Assembly: GCF_051106095.1 (NCBI RefSeq)
Contig: NC_135784.1
Span: forward strand, 151,191,428-151,255,427
Direction of reading: 5' to 3'
Origin: Pogona vitticeps
Lineage: Eukaryota; Chordata; Lepidosauria; Squamata; Agamidae
DNA: 64,000 bases
Under the pieces are notes generated by a model. The model was not told the origin of the DNA. It saw nothing but the letters and a program-made list of their open reading frames with translations, and did no database searches. The translations under genes were made by a program, and so were the position numbers. Of the stretch, positions 61,101-64,000 are shown piece by piece. Numbering within the stretch: position 1 is the stretch's first letter; each line of letters begins with the position of its first letter.

Positions 61101-63262
61101 GAATTTCTGAATGTTCCATAGAGTGGAAAAAACCTGTGAAATGTCTCATTGGCCGACATCATGAGGTAGAAGGCCTGAAAGGTAGCTGGGCTAAATGGGA
61201 AACACCTCTCCATTGTCTGGAGGAAGCTGTTTTGTGGCTGAACCCAGGGTGGAATTTGAAGTTGCTGGCTGAATGCATTCCATGGCTAGACTCACCTGTG
61301 TGGAAAGCATGGTGACATGGTGGAATTCCCCTCGTGGGCCCTGCTTCACTGGCACAGGAAGAAACAGGGTCTCCCCATCTTCAGAAAAGATAGGCACTCC
61401 CTGCTGAGAAAGACACAGGGAGAGGGAGAGGGGTGCTTTGAGGGAGTATCCAAGCCCCAAAGCCTTCAAAGTGACTTTTAAGAAGAATGGACACGCCAAA
61501 GCCCTCTATAAACAATGAGTGGTTGGGTGATGCTCGAGGTCCCATCAACTTATTGCACACCATTGATCAGTTATGGATAGCTTCAGTATGTCATGGTATT
61601 ATGTTCCCTAAAAACAAGGGCAGACTAGATTTGGGGTCAATTTGTTTACTTTACTTGGACCTTGGCAGGTTTCATCACATCCACCCATAGGCACATCTTG
61701 AGATGGATATTTGTATGTCACTTGCTTTGTCTCAGTCTACCAGTTTCTCAGTCCAAGAAGTCTAAGCTTTACAACTTAGAAAAGTTACTTTTCTGAACGA
61801 TGACTCCCAGACTTTCTTGGCAGAGACAGTGGCTGGTGGGATTCTGGGAGATGTCTTTGGGGTGGGGTGGGCAGGAAAATTCCCCAGCTCTGACAGAGCT
61901 GTTTTAATATTCAACATGTCCTGGATTTCCCAACTGAAGGTCAGAAAGATAAGAGAAACCTTTAACTCAATCTCAACTATAGTAAGAGAGCATTGCCTTA
62001 AAGTGGCACACTGGTGGTATTATGTTGTTCTTTAGTCATTTAGTCGTGTCTGACTTTTCATGACCCCATGGACCAGAGCACGCCAGGCCCTCCTGTCTTC
62101 TACTGCCTCCCGGAGTAGGGTCAAATTCATGTTGGTAGTTTCAATGACACTGTCCATCCATCTCGTCCTCTGTCATCCCCTTCTCCTCTTGCCTTCACAC
62201 TTTCCCAACATCAGGGTCTTTTCCAGGGAGTCTTCTCTTCTCATGAGATGGCCGAAGTATTCAGGATTTCTCCTTCCAGTGAGCACTCAGGGTTGATTTC
62301 CTTCAGAATTGATAGGTTTGCTCTCCTTGCCGTCCAGGGGACTCTCAAGAGTCTCCTCCAGCAGCACAATTCAAAAGCATCAGTTCTTCGGTGGTCAGCC
62401 TTCTTTATGGTCCAGCTCTGACTTCCATACCTCGCTATTGGAAAAACCATAGCTTTGACTATGCGGACCTTTGCAGGCAAGGCGATGTCTCTGCTTTTTA
62501 AGATACTGTCTAGGTTTGTCATCGCTTGCCTCCCAAGAAGCAGGCATCTTTTAATTTTGTGGCTGTTGTCACCATCTGCAGTGATCATGGAGCCCAGGAA
62601 AGTAAAATCTGTCACTGGCTCCATATCTTCCCCTTCTATTTGCCAGGAGGTGATGGGACCAGTGGCCGTGATCTTAGTTTTTTTGATGTTGAGCTTCAGA
62701 CTGTTTTTTGCACTCTACTCTTTCACCCTCATTATGAGGTTCTTTAATTCCTCCTCACTTTCTGCCATCAGAGTGGTATCATCTGCATGGATTGCTGCCT
62801 TGTCGTGGCAAAGGTGCTTGAGTAACTCAGAGAAGCTGTGGGCTATGCCGTGCAGGGGCACCCAAGACAGACAGGTCATAGTGGAGAGTTCCGACTAAAC
62901 GCAATCCACCTGGAGTAGGAATTGGCAAGCCACTTCAGTATCTTTGCCAAGAAAACTCCATGGACCCGAAACAAAAGGGCTGCTCTTAGAGCTAGACTAT
63001 TTAGGGTATTGCCAACAAATATTATTTATTGAGTGAACGGCTGGTACGTTATAATTTGTTTTCATAACACGTTCAAAATTGTTTGTTTCCTTTGCACGGG
63101 GAGGGTGAAGTAAATGAAAAAAACATAACTCCCATTGATTATCTGCTTGGTAGGGAAACAGCAGCTTCCTGGTAGTAGACTTAGACTGGGGGTGATAAAG
63201 GAGTGAGATGGTCAGTTTATTACCTGCATGTTCACCCAGGCATCTGATGTCACCTTGTATTT
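41220..63262 (-). CDS. DPP6/DPP10-like inactive dipeptidyl peptidase, C-terminal 438 residues, 15 exons, 5' end off-window
   Basis: A type II membrane glycoprotein of the DPP4 family, in the DPP6/DPP10 branch, whose members are auxiliary subunits of Kv4 potassium channels. The exons total 1,317 bases with GT-AG introns and unbroken phase. Visible residues 1-150 fit the late beta-propeller (VTSDAWVN, VKQGPRGEFHHVTM, LTSGNWDVTRILAYDE). The rest is the alpha/beta hydrolase domain: FDGRGSGNQGLKLL, LPYIDRKRMAVYGK, AYGGFLALKL, FSERYLGMP, HGTGDATVHFQHMAELL, YPDEGH and an acidic tail EDDEDS. The nucleophile motif reads GKAYGG (289-294), so serine is alanine. The triad aspartate (367) and histidine (399) remain. 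Sequons at 104 (NRT) and 388 (NYT). It is roughly as close to DPP10 as to DPP6, and its place beside SLC39A5 argues for a third paralogue. All exons are open, so it looks functional rather than a pseudogene. Confidence 0.92.
41784..42012 (+). repeat. tRNA-derived SINE
   Basis: Has a box-B-like GGGAGTTCGATTCCCC and ends in GTCAGAATTGACTTGATGGC, the 3' end shared with RTE-type LINE tails elsewhere in the window (for example near 17,390). Confidence 0.75.
42235..42515. repeat. SINE fragments, two orientations joined
   Basis: The left part is a plus-strand tRNA-like head (GAAGACCTGGGTTTAAATTCC). The right part, from about 42,390, has the reverse-strand body and head of the same class (CCACTCCCTTCTTCTGGGAG). 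Confidence 0.5.
43302..43400 (-). mobile_element. L2/CR1-type LINE 3' end, reverse
   Basis: Reads on plus as TTATATCCCGCCTATCTAGT and CTCTAGGCGGCTTACAAC, the reverse complement of an L2-type tail. Confidence 0.6.
43983..44013. repeat. Perfect 13 bp hairpin
   Basis: TAGTTTAAACACC, loop GTTGG, GGTGTTTAAACTA. About 215 bases past exon n of the DPP-like gene, in its last intron. Confidence 0.95.
44229..44302 (-). CDS. DPP-like exon n
   Basis: Encodes ATVHFQHMAELLIQLLAAES and NYTTQ, matching VHFQHSAELIKHLIKAGVNY of DPP10. Acceptor CCACAG, donor GTAGGA. Confidence 0.94.
44573..44913. mobile_element. hAT MITE, 341 bp
   Basis: Begins CAGGGGTCCCTAACCCCCGG, ends AAGGTTGAGGACCACTG, a common hAT terminus type. 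8 bp duplication GTCTATAG/GTATATAG with one mismatch. The interior is rich in CACATG/GTGTGC stretches. Confidence 0.8.
45574..45646 (-). CDS. DPP-like exon m (triad Asp)
   Basis: Encodes VASVLEEAPRLKDKNILLVH and GTGD. The D aligns with the catalytic aspartate of DPP4 (HGTAD). Acceptor CCCCAG, donor GTAAGA. Confidence 0.94.
46372..46430 (-). CDS. DPP-like exon l
   Basis: 59 bases: AATFSERYLGMPAREDAAYT, matching ASAFSERYLGMPSKEESTYQ of DPP10. Acceptor CATAG, donor GTAAAG. Confidence 0.94.
46942..47041 (-). CDS. DPP-like exon k (nucleophile elbow, Ser to Ala)
   Basis: Starts AYGGFLALKLMAAVEDLFKC and continues GAAVAPITSFRF. Joined to exon j it reads GKAYGG where active DPP4 has GWSYGG, DPP6 GKDYGG and DPP10 GKGYGG. 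Acceptor TCTAG, donor GTGAGT. Confidence 0.95.
48085..48199 (+). mobile_element. L2/CR1-type LINE 3' end with (AAAT)n tail
   Basis: GTAAACCACCCGGAGAGTGC, then CGCTATGGGGCGGTATATAA and a pure AAAT tail of about 30 bases, suggesting a fairly young copy. Confidence 0.7.
48556..48665. repeat. Decayed MITE-like fragment
   Basis: TTCTGGACTATAACTCCCAG and GGGGGTTGTAGTCCAAAATC face each other, the same motif as in the MITE at 32,665. Confidence 0.45.
49050..49104 (-). CDS. DPP-like exon j
   Basis: 18 codons: WLLQLPYIDRKRMAVYGK, matching FLLKLPYIDSKRLSIFGK of DPP10. It ends exactly at the GK of the nucleophile motif. Acceptor CCACAG, donor GTAACT. Confidence 0.93.
49798..49900. mobile_element. Fold-back family terminus, decayed
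   Basis: TTATGTCCACCTGTGCGGGG and TATTTGTAT, matching the outer arm at 35,642, followed by an imperfect hairpin whose arms include AGATAGAGAT and ATCTCTATCT. Confidence 0.45.
50138..50547 (+). mobile_element. Solo LTR of an LTR retrotransposon or endogenous retrovirus, 410 bp
   Basis: Begins TGTAGCGTTC and ends CTCACTACA (TG...CA), with the exact 5 bp duplication ATCAC on both sides (50,133-137 and 50,548-552). Has a TATA-like ATATAAA near 50,240 and an AATAAA near 50,416, in the right order for a promoter and polyadenylation site. No internal region or second LTR is seen, so it is a recombined solo relic. The exact duplication suggests it is not very old. Family unassigned. Confidence 0.8.
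50659..50702. repeat. (GT)n microsatellite
   Basis: About 22 uninterrupted GT units, about 110 bases right of the solo LTR. Confidence 0.97.
50963..51117. mobile_element. MITE with TAGAGATGGGCA termini
   Basis: Left end TAGAGATGGGCACCAACCAC, right end GTGGTTCATGCCCATCTCT, inverted copies of each other over about 20 bases with mismatches. No clear target duplication. Confidence 0.65.
52227..52421 (-). CDS. DPP-like exon i (FDGRGSG)
   Basis: 195 bases, the largest exon of this gene in the window: PEVPGSQMATEKFQLNWDTV, VRFDGRGSGNQGLKLLYEV and LGSMDLKDHIALM. The DGRGSG block is a hallmark of the DPP4 family. Acceptor TCCCAG, donor GTGAGT. Confidence 0.95.
53542..53608 (-). CDS. DPP-like exon h
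   Basis: 67 bases: DLSVRMILPPPHQCTSCPLL followed by LML, entry to the hydrolase core (DYELPLQLSLP and YALLLIM in DPP10). Acceptor CTCAG, donor GTGAGT. Confidence 0.88.
54265..54335 (+). mobile_element. LINE 3' tail remnant
   Basis: CCTTTTGGAGGTCATTAATT followed by CATAGAGTC, the last 60-70 bases of the same LINE family, sense orientation, about 60 bases from a reverse copy. Confidence 0.45.
54395..54620 (-). mobile_element. RTE/Vingi-type LINE 3' fragment, reverse
   Basis: Reads on plus as ATACCATCAAGTCACTTATG and AACTCAAGGCCATGGCTTTC, the reverse complement of the LINE tail seen at 59,355. Confidence 0.55.
54747..54845 (-). CDS. DPP-like exon g
   Basis: Encodes FLLLEDNHLLKDGLLHKEMP and LVEFRSFRLAGY, matching FILESNSMLKEAIL of DPP10. 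The acceptor polypyrimidine region on the minus strand includes a (CT)n microsatellite ending about 12 bases before CACAG. Donor GTGAGA. Confidence 0.9.
54858..54886. repeat. (GA)n microsatellite at an acceptor
   Basis: On the minus strand this is (CT)14, ending about 12 bases before the acceptor of DPP-like exon g. Confidence 0.95.
55050..55136. repeat. (ATC)n trinucleotide repeat
   Basis: About 29 ATC units with one AAC interruption, in a DPP-like intron. Poly-Asp and poly-Met open frames here are artefacts. Confidence 0.97.
55140..55208 (-). repeat. SINE head fragment, reverse
   Basis: GGGGAACTGAACTCCCAACC with CATTGAGCT downstream, an antisense tRNA-like head, next to the (ATC)n tract. 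Confidence 0.45.
55612..55740. repeat. Decayed hAT-type MITE
   Basis: CACTCCAGATAACCTTGGAC and ACAACATCCAGGGGCC at the two ends, with TGCAACTCCCACAAG inside. It resembles the MITE at 32,665 but is much more diverged. Confidence 0.45.
56621..56668 (-). CDS. DPP-like exon f
   Basis: 48 bases: GPGIPQVSVHFTNNPH, corresponding to GPRVPVVSLHSTDNPA of DPP10. Acceptor CCACAG, donor GTGAGT. Confidence 0.9.
57655..57722. repeat. Imperfect stem-loop
   Basis: AATTAATAAAGTGCTG, GTGTTC and CTGGTCA on the left pair with TGACCAAGAACAC, CAGCAC and ATTAATT on the right. Possibly a remnant of a palindromic element. Confidence 0.5.
57740..57957. mobile_element. Fragment of the same fold-back family
   Basis: The right part, CCCTCGTTAGGTCCACCTGT then GTATACGAGTACCCCCATCT, matches the outer arm of the element at 35,642. 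The other arm is missing. Confidence 0.55.
58393..58511 (-). CDS. DPP-like exon e (Cys-rich strand)
   Basis: Encodes SGSFNRTCVTCSLLPGCSFV and FSPKKGHFILFCK. It has three clustered cysteines as in the propeller of DPP6/10 (NRQC, SC, QC) and an NRT sequon. Acceptor GGGCAG, donor GTAGGT. Confidence 0.92.
59355..59602 (+). mobile_element. RTE/Vingi-type LINE 3' end
   Basis: Encodes KLRLLYFGHIMRRQASL and ends with the sequence AGTCTTTTGGAACTCATTAA and a diverged tail, the same 3' end as at 16,951 and 22,850. Exact clade uncertain. Confidence 0.6.
59923..59970 (-). CDS. DPP-like exon d
   Basis: 48 bases: YFLSSEDRPSARHLY, matching YFLSTE plus RGRQLYS of DPP6/10. The intron to exon c is only 113 bases. 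Acceptor CCTAG, donor GTGAGT. Confidence 0.9.
60084..60175 (-). CDS. DPP-like exon c
   Basis: Encodes MSRKESSVRLLTSGNWDVTR and ILAYDENIKRL, matching the VRHLTSGNWEV and ILAYDE region of DPP10. Acceptor TCCCAG, donor GTGAGT. Confidence 0.92.
61296..61403 (-). CDS. DPP-like exon b
   Basis: 36 codons starting QGVPIFSEDGETLF and including VKQGPRGEFHHVTM, nearly identical to VKQGGRGEFHHVAM of DPP10. Acceptor CTCAG, donor GTGAGT. Confidence 0.92.
62024..62985 (-). mobile_element. BovB (RTE) LINE 3' portion with inverted 5' segment
   Basis: From about 62,790 down to 62,024 the minus strand encodes BovB RT: ADDTTLMAESEEELKNL, TDFTFLGSMITADGDNSHKI, MTNLDSILKSRDIALPAKVR, CWRRLLRVPWTARRANLSIL. It ends in the BovB 3' region seen on plus as CATGACCCCATGGACCAGAG. 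From about 62,790 to 62,985 the plus strand carries GATTGCTGCCTTGTCGTGGC and AAGAAAACTCCATGGA, which I recognise as another BovB segment in the opposite orientation. The copy has stops and is dead. It lies in a DPP-like intron. Confidence 0.85.
63224..63262 (-). CDS. DPP-like exon a (leftmost residues visible)
   Basis: 13 codons, KYKVTSDAWVNMQ, phase 0 at both ends. It corresponds to the HEVTSDTWLSQQ stretch of DPP10. Acceptor CCCTAG, donor GTAATA. The preceding exon is not found up to position 64,000. Confidence 0.85.
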
Positions 63263-64000
63263 CTAGGGGGAGAGAGCAGCTTGTTAAACAAAGCCTTTGG
63301 GAGGGAGAAATCATGACAAGCTCCCAATGAAACTATATGCAGAAACAAAACAAAAAGCACAGATACATCTGTTCCCAGTTACCTCTTGAGAATCTCATTT
63401 AAGACCCACTACAGTGAGCAAGAAAGCCCATCCTGGCATCACTGAAAACATAGGGGCTCAGGGTCAAACTGCTAGACAAGACAGACAGCTTCTGAAGTGG
63501 AGCAAGAGTTTTTCCCGTCACCCATAGCTTGCAAATGAACTCATTTGTTTTCTGATTGGCCCTCAGGAGGTCAGGACTGGGTTCATTGTGCTGAGCACAT
63601 ACAGTATCTTGCATTGCTATCAAGCTAGACAAGATAGCAACTTTGTAATTAGGAAATGATAAAAAAAATCCCCTCCAGCAACACAATTCTTTCAAATTCA
63701 TATACTTTAATAATCAGACTACAAATGAAACCTGTGTCCACCTCGTGATGACCAATTACAACATGAAAGCAAGCTAATATGCAAGATATGATGGCAAGGT
63801 GAGCTAATGCTGGGATAAATGAATGTATTTTACCACTTATGGAAGCTCTGCTTCTAACAATGTGCTAATGGTATTACTGTACCAAGTTTAACCTATGTTT
63901 CCTGCTGCCTATATTGTTTCACTGCATCCTCTATAAGTTGCCTTAAACCAGATCACCGCTCCCTCTAGTCACTCTAGACCACTGTTGTTGACAATGACTT

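Larger units (their letters stand above)
41361..64000 (-). other. Contents of the DPP-like gene introns
   Basis: Intron 41,361-44,228: SINEs, an L2-type tail and a 13 bp hairpin. Intron 44,303-45,573: hAT MITE. Intron 47,042-49,049: L2-type 3' end with an (AAAT)n tail and a decayed MITE near 48,560. Intron 49,105-52,226: solo LTR, (GT)n, a TAGAGATGGG MITE. Intron 53,609-54,746: LINE tails. Intron 54,846-56,620: (GA)n, (ATC)n and SINE fragment. Intron 56,669-58,392: fold-back fragment and a stem-loop near 57,655. Intron 58,512-59,922: LINE tail. Intron 61,404-63,223: BovB. In 45,647-46,371, 46,431-46,941, 60,176-61,295 and 63,263-64,000 I see nothing definite. Confidence 0.6.

Noticed and set aside
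62241-62624. 127-residue minus-strand frame
   Set aside because: BovB reverse transcriptase C-terminal region (TNLDSILKSRD, RRLLRVPWTARR).
41220-63262. DPP-like locus as a pseudogene
   Set aside because: All 15 exons are open, every intron has GT-AG ends and phases join exactly; the loss of the nucleophile is normal for the DPP6/10 branch.
41220-63262. Simple orthology call to DPP6 or DPP10
   Set aside because: Similarity to the two is mixed along the length and the genomic neighbour is SLC39A5, so I left the gene symbol empty.

Overview
The window looks like a chromosomal segment of a squamate reptile, probably a lizard. It carries tRNA-derived SINEs of the Sauria type, a BovB (RTE-type) LINE, L2/CR1-like LINE tails and many short inverted-repeat DNA elements, and its host genes are split into short GT-AG exons. 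Nearly all long open frames are chance or repeat-derived. The host coding capacity lies in 25 small exons that I joined by splice sites, reading phase and protein family.

Layout, left to right. Positions 1 to about 9,725 (+) are almost free of transposons and have no convincing coding exon. They fit a very long 3' UTR ending at an ATTAAA signal, and human gene order suggests ANKRD52. Positions 11,247-24,353 (minus) hold a complete SLC39A5 (ZIP5 zinc transporter) coding region in 10 exons, 631 residues, tail to tail with the putative ANKRD52 end. Positions 24.4-41.2 kb are intergenic and consist largely of repeats. Positions 41,220-63,262 (minus) hold the 3' part of a second gene: 15 exons, 438 residues, continuing beyond the right edge. 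It is a DPP6/DPP10-type pseudo-peptidase whose catalytic serine position is alanine (GKAYGG).

The DPP-like gene is the most interesting item. It matches DPP6 and DPP10 exon by exon but is neither clearly one nor the other, and it sits beside SLC39A5. In human, SLC39A5 lies on 12q13, the HOXC-bearing region. DPP6 and DPP10 lie on the chromosomes carrying HOXA and HOXD. A third whole-genome-duplication paralogue, lost in mammals, is a reasonable hypothesis.

The mobile-element record is informative. Two LINE insertions have an inverted 5' portion, as expected from twin priming. Two Sauria-type SINEs have exact 13-14 bp target duplications. Three TA-flanked Tigger-like MITEs and two hAT MITEs with 8 bp duplications are present, along with a 367 bp fold-back element, two related palindromic elements that each host a later insertion, and one solo LTR with an exact 5 bp duplication. 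Four short near-perfect hairpins look like local template-switch products.
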